From NCBI RefSeq assembly GCF_037038585.1, contig NC_092560.1:58025049-58089048 (forward strand): a stretch of DNA of 64,000 bases, read 5' to 3'. Both the position numbers and the translations under genes were made by a program. This DNA comes from Patagioenas fasciata. Its lineage: Eukaryota; Chordata; Aves; Columbiformes; Columbidae. How positions within the stretch are numbered: position 1 is the first letter of the stretch; each line of letters begins with the position of its first letter. This document shows positions 1 through 12,659 of this stretch, one piece after another. The notes under the pieces are model-generated. The model saw only the letters and a list, made by a program, of their open reading frames with translations, did not search any database and was not told where the DNA came from.

Positions 1-1170
1 CCAGGAAGGCAGGATGCTCTCTGTTAGTTCCTCAGCTGATATAAAAAATGGATAAATCATCAGACTCTGGCAGCTAATATTCTGTCCTCCTACCTCGAAG
101 AGCTGTATAAATACATGTGGATTTAAAGTAATATTCTGTTGGATGGCATCTTCAAACTAGGTTATGCTGAAAGGTGGAGGGGCTGTGAGACTAGATAATG
201 TTAGAGATCATGCTCTACAGTTGTATTTGTCAATCAGTGCAAAAGCAAACCAAACAGGAAGACTAACAAAAAGAAAGCATAGCTTGAATTCTTGATCCTT
301 GCTGTCTTTGTCTCCAGGAACCCTCTTTCATCTCCTGCATGGGTATGAGTTGTGTGAGTCATAGCAGGAAAACATCTCAAGGACAGGTAGGGGAAGGACC
401 CAGAAGACACAGGTTGGGGAAATTAGGGTCGTCTGCATGGAAGGTTTGGAAAGCTGGAAGGGGTGCAGGATGAGTGAGCAGCTGCAGTCTCTCTGTTTTC
501 AGAGAGACTTGTAAATTAGATCACTGTTGCTATGCTAAATTTTGCTGATGGATCAGTTTTGGGTATCAGGACTTTAATGAACAGAATCACAATTACATAA
601 CATTAATACCTATTTTAGAGATTATGTCCACATTCTGGAAAATAGGAAATTTGTTGGTCTTAAGTCACCGTGCAAAACAGAAAAGCCGTCCGATGGAAGT
701 CAAAATGCCATCTCTAAATCTGTTTCTGTGTGCATGCTTGACAATTGTCCACATCACTGTATTAATGAGGTTTTCTTGTAGTTTTGCTTCTTTTTCAAAT
801 AATACTTTAGTTTTCCATTCAACTCAGTTCTCTGCTGTCTTGATGTTACGCCACTATAAATAAACAAACAGCAGAGTCTCAGGTACATCTGGCAACTAAA
901 AACCCTTTGGCATGAATGGTCTAATACAAAAGAAAAAAGACTTCAGGCAAAGCTACTATTTTCACTTCACCATCTCAGACATCCTTGACTTACTACTGGA
1001 TTTGTCCGTGTTTTCAGATCTGGATAAGATGAAGCTGTGAGAGATCTGAAAGACGGTTCTGTGCAGAGTGGATACCACTTTTCATCCTACAAGCCACATG
1101 CTGAAACTGTTGAGTAGTCAGAGCCTAAAGACTTCTAGGGCGTTGCTCAGAGAGTTTGGGGAGCATGATG
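1..1170. other. Non-coding unique DNA, no gene seen
   Basis: AT-rich single-copy-looking sequence at the left edge. The open frames are short (under 80 codons) and resemble no protein I know. I see no CR1 end, no long simple repeat and no RNA gene. It is probably intronic or intergenic. Confidence 0.6.
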
Positions 1171-1250
1171 ACAGACATCTGGAAGGGTTTTGACAGACAT
1201 CTGGAAGGTTTTTCACAGACATCTGGAAGGTTTTTCACAGACACCAGGTG
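1171..1250. repeat. 22-bp tandem repeat, about 3.6 copies
   Basis: Three consecutive 22-bp units start at 1171, 1193 and 1215. Each begins ACAGACATCTGGAAGG and ends in a T-rich spacer. A partial fourth unit (ACAGAC, then diverging to ACCAGGTG) starts at 1237. Units 2 and 3 are identical and unit 1 differs by one base or so, so the expansion is recent or homogenised. The array ends about 60 bp before the CR1 3' end at 1308. It is a minisatellite and no function is visible. Confidence 0.9.
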
Positions 1251-1307
1251 CCAGTGGCTTGGGGGCAGGGGACAACCAGGTTGATTGGAGCAGCCCTGCC
1301 AACTTTG

Positions 1308-2058
1308 AATCATAGAATCATTTAGGTTGAAAGAGCCCTTCAAGATTGTCTAGTCCAACCCCGCTGCCATGGACAAGGACACCTTCCACTAGATCAAAGT
1401 TGCTCAAAGTCCCATCCAACCCAGCCTTGAACACTTCCAGGGATGGACCATCCACAGCTTCTCTGGGCAGCCTGTTCCAGTGTATCACCACCCTCAAAGT
1501 AAGTAATTTGTTCCTAATATCTAATCTAAATCTACCCTCTTCCAGTCTGAAACTGCTACCCTTTTTCCTGTAACTATACTCCATGATAGTCTTTCCCTAC
1601 CATTCCTGTAGGCCCCATTTAGGTACTGGAAGGCTGCTCTAAGGTGTCCCTGGAGCCGTCTCTGCCAGGCTCTCTCAATCTGTCCTCACAGCAGAGCTCT
1701 TCCAGCCCTCTGATCACTTCTGTGGGGTCCTCTGGCCCCTCTCCAACAGGTCCATGTCTTTCCTGTGGTGAGGGCACCAGAGCTGGATGCAGAACTCCAG
1801 GTGGGGTCTGACCAAAGCAGAGCAGAGGAGCAGAATCACCTCCCTTGACCTGCTGGTCACACTTCTTTTGATACAGCCCAGGATATGACTGGCTTTCTGA
1901 GCTGTGAGTGCACATTGGCAGCTCATGTTGACCTTCTCATCAACCAACAGCCCAAAGTCCTTCTGTCCAGAACTACTCTTAATCCCTTCACTTCCTAAGT
2001 CTGTATTGATGCTGGTGATTGCCCCGACCCAGATGCAGGACTCTGCCAGATCCACTGG
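1308..2058 (-). mobile_element. CR1 LINE relic, 5'-truncated, 3' end intact
   Basis: This is the 3' part of a chicken-repeat-1 non-LTR retrotransposon, inserted so that its 3' end lies at the low coordinate. The terminal octamer motif (AATCATAGAATCA read on plus) is at 1308-1320, followed by the GTCTAGTCCAACCCC segment typical of CR1 3' UTRs. Read on minus, 2055-1714 encodes the end of the reverse transcriptase domain with the family hallmark KDFGLLVDEKVN, then AQKASHILGCIKRSV and SALVRPHLEFC. About 1700-1585 is frame-shifted and missing short blocks relative to the family. Frame is regained at 1584-1318 with EGRFRLDIRNK and HWNRLPREAVD. The endonuclease and most of the polymerase are absent, as is usual for 5'-truncated CR1 copies. 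Stops and frameshifts make it inactive. It is the youngest-looking repeat in the window. Confidence 0.95.
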
Positions 2059-4379
2059 GCTAACATAGCCCTGCTGCCAGTCATGTGAAATGGCACAGGA
2101 GTCCTGCTCGTGCTGCTTGCCAGTGGCACAAGCTCAGGAGCTGAGACGGGTCACCCCTGATATTCCTGCTCTCTCAAGGGTATCGTTCCCCAAAACATCT
2201 TCTCAATGGTTCTGTGGATTTAATCCTCAATGACTCGAGTGAAGACGTTTTCCTCATGGAATCCGAAAAATGCAGGAGACAAGGCTGGACTTGGATTACC
2301 TTTTTGATTAGATGCTTTAGTTTTTGTTCTTGATAATGCAGCAGACTGTATAGACTACTTTTTTGCCTTGTTGTGTCCAGCGTTTCACTTCCCAACAGAA
2401 GCATCCTCCTAAGGTGCTATTCTTTCTTTCAAGACCTAACTGAAACCCACTGAATCCACCCCTCCTACCCTGTTTACCTCAGACAATGGATGTGCCTACT
2501 GGCTCCTTTTCTTGCCTTCTTAGGTATCATTCCTTCTAATGTCTCAAGTTCTTAATTCTCTCCTTCTTTTCTCTGAATTACCTCCAATATATAAACACCC
2601 CTCAGGTCCACAAAGCATTTCAGGCCCTGCCAAACCTGCATATAAAGCAGTGATCTCCAGCCCTGCCTTTGTATTTACAACAAAGACAGACTAGCTTAAA
2701 AACATTTGGACAATCAGTGCTATGATATTACACTATGGACTGCACCATCGGCCTCCAGGCTGACACTTGGTACCGTGTAGATCATTGCCAGGCCATGGTG
2801 CACACCACGCTTGCCAGCCCATATTACAAACAGCAAGGGAAATTAAGCCTGTGACTCCCTGTAGCAGTTTCCCTCCCTGCCCCAGAATTCCAAACTGAAA
2901 AACAACATTTCAAATTTTCTGTAAAGAGCAAACATTGGCAGTACCATAGTCATCTAAAATCAAGCAATCATGCACTTCCATCTTTCCACTCTTCCTCTGA
3001 GAAACATCCACATCTTTGTAGCAGTGCCAGATCCAGGTACAGATTTACACGGGCAGAGGAAAGGGGAGCAGACAAGGAGGGTCACATTTGCACTCACCCC
3101 CACAGCACACAAATTCCTGTGACTTGCATGACACAGCGACCGCCCCAACCTACACTAGTTTCTCAGGTCAGGACCTGACACAATCATAAGTGTCCTGTTT
3201 GTTCCCTTTTTCTTCTACAGAGTTCAGAAAGAAGAAGTTCATCAATGTTCTTGTTTCTCTTTCATCTTACCCCTTGGATGTTTCTTCTACTCTCCCAACA
3301 CTTTCTTGGCCCCTTCTTGGGTGTCACATTTCCTTCTGTCAAAGCAGTTCTCTCCTCCCACGGAACATATCTATTGACCAGTGGTTTTGCGCAAAAATAA
3401 ATATTTTAATGCAAACATTTCAACCAGTACTTTTTATAGTTTTAATCAAATCAAAGATATAAATAGGGTGAATTTGCAAGGCAGCTGAGAGATTTTCTTA
3501 GGGGTATAAGAGCAGCAGAATGAGAGACTTTGCAGTATAATAACATACAGATGTTGCGAGGTGGCTTGCTAAGGCCATAACCCTAAGTAAGAGAATTCCC
3601 CCTTCCACAAACTAATTTAATCCTTTGCCAGCACCTCTTCTTTCTCAACTGCAGAAAGAGTATGGAAATGCTTTGGGCTTCATTGCAAGGTGAAAGATAA
3701 TGAACGGCAACAAGTGGAAAGGTAGGAATGGATATAAAGGCCTGCATACTGAAATAGCAATAACACACTGGAGTATATCCTGTTGTGATGTATATATTTT
3801 CTCTTTAATTCCTCCCTCGGGCAGTTTGAGGATGTAAGTGTTTTTCTCAGAGGAAGTATTCTCGCTACTGATTTTATGGAGAAGCTGCAATTTCCGTAAA
3901 TGGGATAATACTGGAGATAGTTAGAGATCCCTTTGTCAGATACAAACATGTGCTGTTAAATGTTGGCGCTCTCTAGAGCAAAGCATTGGTAGAAGCTGAA
4001 GGATTACCATGTGCACTATTATAGCAAAAAACGGCCAAGTATTAATTCCTGTGATGGCAGCACCACTCTTCACTAGGTCAACTTAGATTTTTACAGCTTC
4101 AACTTGCCACCTTGTGCTTATACACCTTGTAATAATATATTTTGTTATTTTTCATAGCACCATTAATCTATATCTTTAGGTATAGATTATATTATGCATA
4201 TCAGTTGTGTTCTATGCCACTCTGGGTATTGCTGTTTAATTTGACATGAGTGCCCTGCAAGAGGTCCTTGGGCAGCCTTGGGTACACTGAGTGGAAGACA
4301 AAAAGCAGTAGCAGCATATTGCATCTTTGCATCTGCTGGGGAAGATGTTCAGCATCTCCACCAGCAGCCTGCAGATCAG
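2059..4379. other. Non-coding unique DNA
   Basis: No gene or recognisable repeat. A 9-bp perfect inverted repeat (arms 4164-4172 and 4181-4189, 8-bp loop) lies in an AT-rich tract near the right end. A string at about 2650 (CAGTGATCTCCAGCCC) faintly recalls hAT transposon ends, but no partner or element body was found. Confidence 0.55.
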
Positions 4380-4426
4380 AAAAAACAAAACAAAACAAAA
4401 CAAAACCCAACAAAACCAAAAACCCA
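4380..4426. repeat. (AAAAC)n simple repeat, interrupted
   Basis: A-rich pentanucleotide array with four regular AAAAC units, followed by degenerate CCAAC and AAAACC units. No retroposon body precedes it, so it is a simple repeat and not a recognisable retroposon tail. Confidence 0.9.
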
Positions 4427-7400
4427 CAACCACCACCCAGCAAGCTAGTTTAAAATCCCATCAGGCCATTACCTGCAAGGTAGGGATCCCACAGTTGTAG
4501 TAGTGATATGGATTCCAGAGTAGGTGGGATTTGACTATTGCCTGGGATCCATTTTATTTTAATTGAAACAGAAAGTTGTTTATAGAAAACTTGATACAGG
4601 AAGCGGTTTGTTGCATCACAACTACCAAATAAACAGTTTTGTCTTTATCTACCAGAAACGTGCCTGAAGCAAACAGGAATGTCGTGACCTGGTTGTATGG
4701 AATAAGGAGTTATACACCTCTCAAGAACCAGGATGGAGGGAGCGTAATGCTAAAATAATAAATTCCCATAGACCGCTGAGCAATATGAGGGGGACTGCAG
4801 TATTTGAGGATGCAAATGAGTAGCAGTTTCATTGTCTTCAGTATATTTTCTTATTTATGTTACCAGAGTTTTGGCCCTGTGTGTATCCTACCTAGTATAT
4901 AGAAAAGAATAATTTTTTTTAAAAAAAAGCTTTCTTAAGCACCTGCACACAACTCCCAAACTTTCTTCCCAAATTAATTTGCTTGACATTTTCCATATCT
5001 AAATTTTCATGAAACAACATGGCCCTATGTCAAATATAATAGTTTTTTGTTTTTTTTTTTTTTTCTTCCCAGAGGAAAAAAAACTTGGCATCCTGCAAGT
5101 TAAGAATGTCTCCAGATTCTGGGTGTTTATGGAGCATTTCCATCAGGGTGTTTGTTTATTCTGGATTCAGTCCAGGACACAAGGCTGGTCCTAGATGGCT
5201 GCTGTTGACAAGAGAACAATGTATGACTGATCATGTGAGATTATTCTGATCACAAAGCACCTACACAGTTTATTTGTGCACTGGGGCAAGTCAGAAGCAC
5301 ATATAAAAGGTCCTCAAGATTCAAACATCTTCCTTTTTCCATAGAGAAGAATATAAACAGCTACCAAGGGGACAAACAGAAACATTAGGCTGTGAGGCAA
5401 TACTTGACTTTCTCAGAAAGTTCAAAAGGTTATAGTCAGCTGCTCCCTTTTTCAACCTGTCTGTGTGGCAGGGATTTAATTTCCAGTCCTTGGTGCCTCC
5501 CACAGAGCTTGATAAGCCCCTCTTAATTTCACACTTGGTTCTTTCTAGCCAAAAAACACAGGAGGAGAAATGTGGCATCAAACCCAAGGAGAAGGTGCAC
5601 AAAATGCATATCGGGCAACATTGGGAAGCTGCAAGGTCTTTGTTACGACACAGGGGAGCACTGAAATGAGTGAGGGTATTCAGGATATGACTCATAGAGT
5701 TGCCAGTGGCAGATGCTGGAATTATGCCTTCCTAGTACTTGCAAAGCAGTCTTGAGTTGAACTTGTAACCTTTGTGCACATTTCAGCATCGGTTTCTCAA
5801 AGGCACTTCAAGGATACAAATGTCTTGTTTGTATCATGGTCAGTGGGACTGAAGCACATAACCTCTCTAAGCAGTCATGGAAATTTCACCATCAGTAACC
5901 AATTTTCACAACACTACAAGGGATTATTCCCTGATACAGAAACCTGAGACAGGGAAAATGTCAAAAACATGGCAGGGAGTTGTGTTTTCCTGTACTCCCT
6001 GCTTTCCCCTTACATGGTCCATTCTCTCTGAGTGGAGCTTAGAGGTGCTTGTCCAGCATTTCCACTGTAAGCCCTCATCTTTTTCTTGTAAAAAATTCTC
6101 TGGGCTCAAATTTAGTTTCAGATATGTCTAAAATTAGTAGAAATAATTTTTTTTATTAAATTAAAAATGTAGTAATGAAACAAAACCCCCAAATTCTTTG
6201 TACTCTGACCTTGATTTGTCTTCCTCTTGCCCTAAGCTGGAAGATTTTACAATATTCTCTCTTCATTGTAGTCTGAAATAGCTGATGAGGTTAAAAATAA
6301 AAATATCTTGAAATATTCACATTTAAAATGTTATTGTGCTTGTAAAGCAACTGTTTCCTCCTAAGAGACTTTCGTGTATATATACCTCCCTTTCACAAGA
6401 TTGCAGATTATAAAAGATCTTTTTTATAATGTTATACTCAAAATTTCACAAATATATGGAAGGGCTTCAAAGGAGACAATAGACTGGTTTACTGCTAATC
6501 CTTGGGGTAAGGAAAAGTCCCTCTACTGTGTGTGTCCATGTGCTAGACTATGTCAATGTCAAAGGCTTCTGTCTTATGCATTATGAATTACAAGGTGGAT
6601 GAAGAACCATATTTTTATGCAATAGGCAACGGTTACACATTTAAACAAACAAGAAAACAAACAAAAACCAGAATCAGCAGCAATATAGCTCATCATTCAT
6701 GGGCTATACACCATAAACAAAGTAAAAGAATTAAAGCAGCAACAGCAAAAATTCTGTGGTCAGGAAACCAGAGTTCAGAGACAGAGCCAACATGTGTCCA
6801 CTTCTGGAGGCTGGGATTATAATACCTGTAGTGGACCCAAGGACAAACCTTTCGTTTGGACAACATGAATAGAAATACATTCAATTAGCAGTAAAGAGGG
6901 AATGGAACAGTAAATTGTTGAATAAGTCAGGGACATATGTGGCAAAGCTTATACTTGGGAGCGTAATATCAACTGGAAAATATTTGGCTGTCAGATATTC
7001 AGGCATATGTTGGTTAAAATTGGTTTCAGAGAGGTTTCACAGAAATTCTCAAGTCTCTCACTGTCTGAGTTCACAATAAGGTTTCACACCCATTCACCTT
7101 TCTTCTGAATCCTTCCTGTGTGCAGTACAGTCATCTGCAGGAAAGAGCTGTGAAAGCAAAAAGCAGCAATTTTTGGGGTGCAAACACTATCTTCTGATTC
7201 ACTAACCTGGGCCTCAGGGACTTCAGCTCAATTCACTGTTTAACACAGGTTTCTTTCTTACTTTCTCTGTAGTTTGTCTGGTGTTAAGACAAATGCCAGA
7301 AGAGGTGCCGTGGGGCTGGACAGTTTGCAAGGTTCAGAGATGCTCTAATGTTATTGTAAAAGATGAAGAGAAAGCGTAATAGCTAAAATAACGAAAAGGT

Positions 7401-8824
7401 TTTTACTGAGTTCACATCTTATAGTGTGCATCAGCTGTGCACAACCCTGAGCCTGTCTAGCTCTAAGGGGTTGAGTACCATGACAGGACAAACGTGACAG
7501 CAGTAGGTCTGTCACCTGCTGCTTGTGGGCATTCCACTCAGAAGATGCAGAAGCTGGGTCCAAAAGCAGCACAGCCTTCAAACCCACATTGCAGGAAGCA
7601 GCATGCCAAAATGTTTATGCTTCTGGTTCTGCTGCTATCTGGTAACTCTGTGCACATCCCTGCCATCAGTTTCTAGTGTGTCAGTAACGTGGTGGACTCT
7701 GAATATGTTTTATGCCTCACAGTGCAGAATTAAACACTATTATTAATCATGACAGCTCACTATGTTTCATCCTTGCCAGGAGTCTTGGCTGGCATATCGT
7801 CGTCTCCCTGTAACCAGCCCAGTATAACCCCTTTTGTGTGTGTGTGTGTGGGCAAGGCCCCCTACCAGTGCCTGTGTCATCGGTTTTGCAGGTCCCCTTT
7901 GCTTCTCACTGCCTGTGTGTTAGGGCACCCTAGAGTGCTCTGCCATCTTCACTGTGATGCTCCCCAGGGGATATGCTACCCTTCCCATGGCTCTGGCTTA
8001 GGACAGGCTGCCCAGATCACCCAGAACACATCAATATGAGTGCAGCTACATAAAATGATAGGGAGAGGTGGAGGTGAAAGTTCATTTTTTGCTGGGGGAA
8101 AAATTGTATTGCAGAGGCACACGCTGACCCTCGTTTTTTTGAAACCGTTTGCATTTCCTTTGTCTATCAAGTGAAAAAAATTACGAGTGTGACTCAGGCT
8201 GTCCTGACCATACACTACAATTTGTCTCAGTGGCTTCTTTTGTGGGGAGGCACAGTCCTGATAAGGGAGATCTGAGTGAGCCCAGTGTCACTCCTTCTAC
8301 ATCAGTCACTTAGTGAAAATGTCTTTCTTCAATTATATAATACATGAGCCTTATGATTTTTGTAGGATTTTGTGTCTTGCCTTTGTTTTGCCAGTGTATG
8401 GGATTGAGCAGGTAAAGAAAGTTCATTTTCCTGTACCTGAATGTAAAGACTCCTGGTGCTATGGAAAGGGAAAGAACAGGAATTATCTGTATGGTACCTA
8501 CCTGTGTCTGACTGGTAAATTCATTTATAAATTCATAGCTGGTCTCTTCCTCAAGAGGCATCTGAGATGCTCAGTCTGTCATTATTAGGACATGCAAAAT
8601 CTGCCAAGGCACTGTAAAATTACCTTGTTTTGATTCAGAAGTCTCATTTCCCATATTTAATTTTAAGGGAATGTCAGTTATTTTCTTAATCTAAATAGCA
8701 CAGCGTAACACCCATGCTTTCTGGGTTGACACAATAGCTGCTGATCCAGTAGTTGTGTGCCACCAGCCTCAAGACACCCAGGAAACGGGCACTTCGTGCC
8801 ATCAAGCATCCTGCAGAGGTTTTT
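4427..8824. other. Non-coding unique DNA with small simple repeats
   Basis: No protein-like frame and no RNA gene. Minor simple repeats are a T-run at 5051-5064, (CAAA)-like stretches near 6643-6666, and (TG)8 at 7835-7850. The rest looks single copy. Confidence 0.55.
7835..7850. repeat. (TG)8 microsatellite
   Basis: Eight uninterrupted TG units, followed by GGCAAGG. Likely length-polymorphic. Confidence 0.95.
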
Positions 8825-8854
8825 GGGGGGGCTGTGGGGCTGGGAGGCAAGGGG
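8825..8854 (+). other. Predicted G-quadruplex motif
   Basis: Four G-runs of 3 or more with loops of 4, 2 and 6 bases: seven Gs at 8825-8831, four at 8836-8839, three at 8842-8844, four at 8851-8854. This fits the canonical G3+N1-7 rule on the plus strand. It sits in a locally GC-rich pocket of an otherwise AT-rich window. Folding is predicted only. No promoter or exon is evident beside it. Confidence 0.65.
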
Positions 8855-11800
8855 TGGCAAACCTTTACATGGCATATTGGCTGAGGCCTGGAAGTGCCAT
8901 AACAGCATCTGTGGAACACTGTGTGGCCTTCCAGTGGGGCTCGTTAGTGGTAACAGCCTTCAGTGGTGAATGCGCTCTCTCCTCCCGGGCCTGAACTGGC
9001 CCACCTGGAGGCAGCTCACAAGCTCCTACCCCTGCCCACATGCTGTGTGGGCTTGGCTGATTCTTCCAGTTGGAGGTCCCCACACAAAGCAGAGATGTCT
9101 CTTTGCAGAGCACCTGCTTAGCACCAAGCTATCTTTACCTAACCTGCCTTGGCCATTAGCTACTGCTTCCTCCTCAGATGTTTCCTCTTATGGCACTGGT
9201 GACATTGCCACTTTGTCATTAGCCTGAGAAATACCAATACCACCCAGTGCTGTTATGTCCTTTCTCCAGAGGAAACCATATTTATGCTCGGGAGGAAAGT
9301 AATAAACCCAGCTGCAAAGCATTTATGCCTGTCAAGTTTGAGGAAAAGTTTATGCCAAAAATGTCACATAGGAAAGGGAAAGACTTTATAAGATCATTGT
9401 TTTCACCCTCTTGAATAGCAGAAAAACAAACAAGCAAACAAACCTACAACATTTTATCTAATCCATCTAGTCTGAAGCTTCTTTGTACATCTCTGGACAA
9501 GATGGAGCCCAGGGAAGTGAGGAGCCTGCTAGCAGCAGCAGCGGTAGCTAGAACAACACAACACAGCCCAGCGACTGAGCCCCCAAAATGTCACAAAAGA
9601 CCAACCGTACCAGCTGTGCAACTGAAAACAACCAGCATTGCTTGGCAGTGTTTCCGCTCCACTCAGGTTATGTCATACCAGTTTCACTCCCATACTGCAC
9701 AAGCAAAATTTGTCGTGAACCCAATGACCTGTGATCATCAGATTGTGCTCCTTTGATTAAAATGTCCCCAGTCCCTTTGCCAACTAATAAAATGTAGCTG
9801 CAAACTTAGCTTCCAGTGGTACCTGCTCTGCTCACTACAGGTGGTGTTGAAGCATTTCCCAGCAGCTTGTTCACCTTTAGGCAGCAGTGCTGGCATCACA
9901 GCAGCAGCAAGGACTTCTTTCTGGTCCAGGTAGCAGACTAGATGTCTGGGTACCCAAGAAGAGCTCCTTGCTTTGTTGAAGGCTTCCATGTGACACCAAC
10001 AAAAGTCTTTGTCTTTTCCAACTGTGTCTATGCCATGTTTCTAGCATGAAACTAAATCTGAATTTGAATCCACATCCACTTGGTATCCATGTCTCTCCTG
10101 GACAGATAATGAACCCATAAAGGCTGTACCGTTTACTTGATATTTCTACAATGCCTACCAAAACAGGCTCGTGATCTCAGCTGCAGATTTCAGACCCCAG
10201 CATCATAATAACGGAATTCAATATGTTCTACCTAGTGTCTGAGGTTTTCCTCCACCACACTCTCCTTCAAGTATTGCTAAAATACAAAGATTTTCTGCCC
10301 TGTGGAGGTTCTGAGTTGTCACCCAAAAGTGGAATAAATTGTTAGCATTGTACCTTTGCCTCCACAAGCCTCTGGAGCAACAGCATTCAGATTAAGTGTA
10401 TTGACTTGCCTATTGCAAGAGAAAATTCCAGTAAGAAACCTGTTTCTACCAGTTCCAGTTGGCTAGCAGAGACATAGATCTTCATGCAGTCTGTTGATTT
10501 CTGTAGCAAACGGTTTTTCTTATGAAAACACAAGAGGCCAATTCGAAGTCAAAAGAGAAAGGACATTAAATAAAAATGCAACAGGGTGGCACTGGAGTGT
10601 CCAGGGGATGCATTTGTTGTGTTATTTGGATGAAGACAATAGCTGTGCCATGTTCCCAAAGAGAAGGGGGGGAAAGCTCGTCTGTCTCTATCCTTCTTAC
10701 CTACATACCACTTTCGCTTCATTTCTGGCAATATAAAAAAGCACACTCCTTGTCTCAACAACACGATCAATGCAGTCATTGTCAGGCTCACGGAATTTGT
10801 TCCAAAAAGTTTCCATTTACGGCTAGGAGATCAAGTTCTGGATTGCTGTATGGGCTTTCTGTACTCATGAAGACCACATCAAAAATAATTAGTACAATAA
10901 GCTGCCTTGAAAATAGAAAGATGTAGCATATTAGGCAGCTGAATAATTAATGCAGGCACAAGAAGCATGTTAAGTCACCTTTTAACTCTATCAGCAAAAT
11001 AAATAATTACACACTACTTCCCTTCCTCAGAAAACAAAGTTTAAGAAAAAATTATTAATAGCAAAGACTGCTTCAGGGTTTGTGGCACACGTCTGTTGAA
11101 AAGCTCTAGCATTTCAACTTTTCAAAGGGAGTCTTCAAAGTAAGGGATAGATGCCCATTGGCAGCAGGATTGGAGCTGAAAGATCATCTTTTAAATAGCA
11201 ATTCCTGTAAAAGTGACTCCTAGCTCACTACAGAGCTATTTTATGCTCTCTCATCCTTTACATTCTATCTAACTTCAAGATGTTAGTAGGAATGGCATCA
11301 TAAACCAAGGTGAAAGCAATAGAGAATTATTCTTTTGCTGTGATTCAAATAAAATCTTGTACTTTGATGAAGTTCCTGGAGGAGTAGTTATTTTCACCTT
11401 GTCCATATGGGGGTTTAACTCTCCCACACTGGATGAGTCATTACATGCCTAAATGTGTTGGTCTCTGGTCCACTGTCTCTGAACACAATTAGAGATGCTG
11501 GTGTAGCTGGATGTAATTTCACCAGAGGTGAGCACACTTTACACTGCATACATAATATCACGAGACATACAGGTGTGTTCTGGCATTTAAGAAAATACTG
11601 GCACTAAGAAAATACCTAGGTTCATCCTCTCAGATGTTTAAATTATGGTTTCTTTGATGAATAAAGTCAAAGGGATTTTCATTTTGCGTGCGTGTCATTT
11701 TAGTGAGCTCATCACACACGGTAATGGTTTCTATCACATCTTTAGCTGCCCAACCATAACTTTTGTTTTTAAAAACAGGCAGATTATGAAAGGGATATGG

Positions 11801-12176
11801 AAAGCATTTTCTAGGATATTGTTCAATATGTTCAGTATTGTGGCCTGGAGTATTATATGACCTGAGAGAAGGAGAATTTATAGTATGTCAGAGTGATTTT
11901 GATTTAAAAAATATGTCCAGATTTATGAGGATGGCGTGGCTGAATGGCTCAGAGCTCCATGAAAGGATATGATGAGTTTAGGAACTGAAGAAACAAATCA
12001 CGTATTTTATGACTTCCCAGTAATTCTGTCAAGCAATGTAATTGGAAGGAGGCAGGGTAGTATTTAGTATCTATTTCAGAATGGGTCTTAGAAGTTACTT
12101 CTTTTTTTGGCATAGCATCACGATACAGTATTTGATTAATAGATTGGATAACTTAAGACCATTACAATATTAGGGG
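8855..12176. other. Non-coding unique DNA
   Basis: No gene recognised. About 8900-9230 is GC-richer than its surroundings but has few CpGs and only short frames. A (CAAA)-like patch lies at 9423-9444. From 10930 the sequence becomes more AT-rich, with scattered TAAT motifs. No repeat family is recognised. Confidence 0.5.
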
Positions 12177-12195
12177 AAAAAAAAAAAAAAAAAAA
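12177..12195. repeat. A19 homopolymer
   Basis: Nineteen consecutive A residues. The sequence before it does not resemble a processed gene or SINE, so it is not called a retroposon tail. Confidence 0.95.
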
Positions 12196-12588
12196 CCAAA
12201 GATCAAGATATTTACACATTCTTGCACATTCAAGCAAATAGGTTAATTGCAAGTCACCATACCGACCCTGGGCTGCCTTTCCCTTATCTCCAGAAAATGA
12301 GGTAAAAATTCACACACCTCCTGAGCTGGTGAAATCCCAGTTTGCAGCAGCATCTCACTAGGGATAGCAGGGCAGGGAAAAAATAACCCAAAGTTAGCAA
12401 AAATGTGTCAGTTCCCACTGGACAAAAGAAAAATCAGACCTTGTCTGCACACACAGCAACAGGCAGTGACCTGTGTTTCCTGTCTCACCCTGTGCTGTCT
12501 GTTCACAGATGAGGTGACTTTGCAGTGACTTTTCATTTCCCAGCCTGCAAAGCAGCTGGAGAAATTCATATGTTACAGCATGTAATTA

Positions 12589-12643
12589 GGGGGGAGATAG
12601 GCTGAATGGAGGAGGGGTGCAATTAAATTCTGGGAGGGAGGGG
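12589..12643 (+). other. G-rich tract with clustered G-runs
   Basis: G-runs are at 12589-12594, 12614-12617, 12632-12634, 12636-12638 and 12640-12643. The last three are separated by single A residues. A four-run quadruplex would need a 14-nt loop, so this is a weaker candidate than 8825-8854. It lies just left of a regulatory-looking AT-rich stretch. Confidence 0.4.
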
Positions 12644-12659
12644 AGCAGAACTGGATAAG

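Noticed and set aside
2648-2670. hAT-like terminal word (also near 18785 and 37905)
   Set aside because: Only a single diverged end at each place. No matching inverted end at a suitable distance, no 8-bp target duplication and no transposase remnant.
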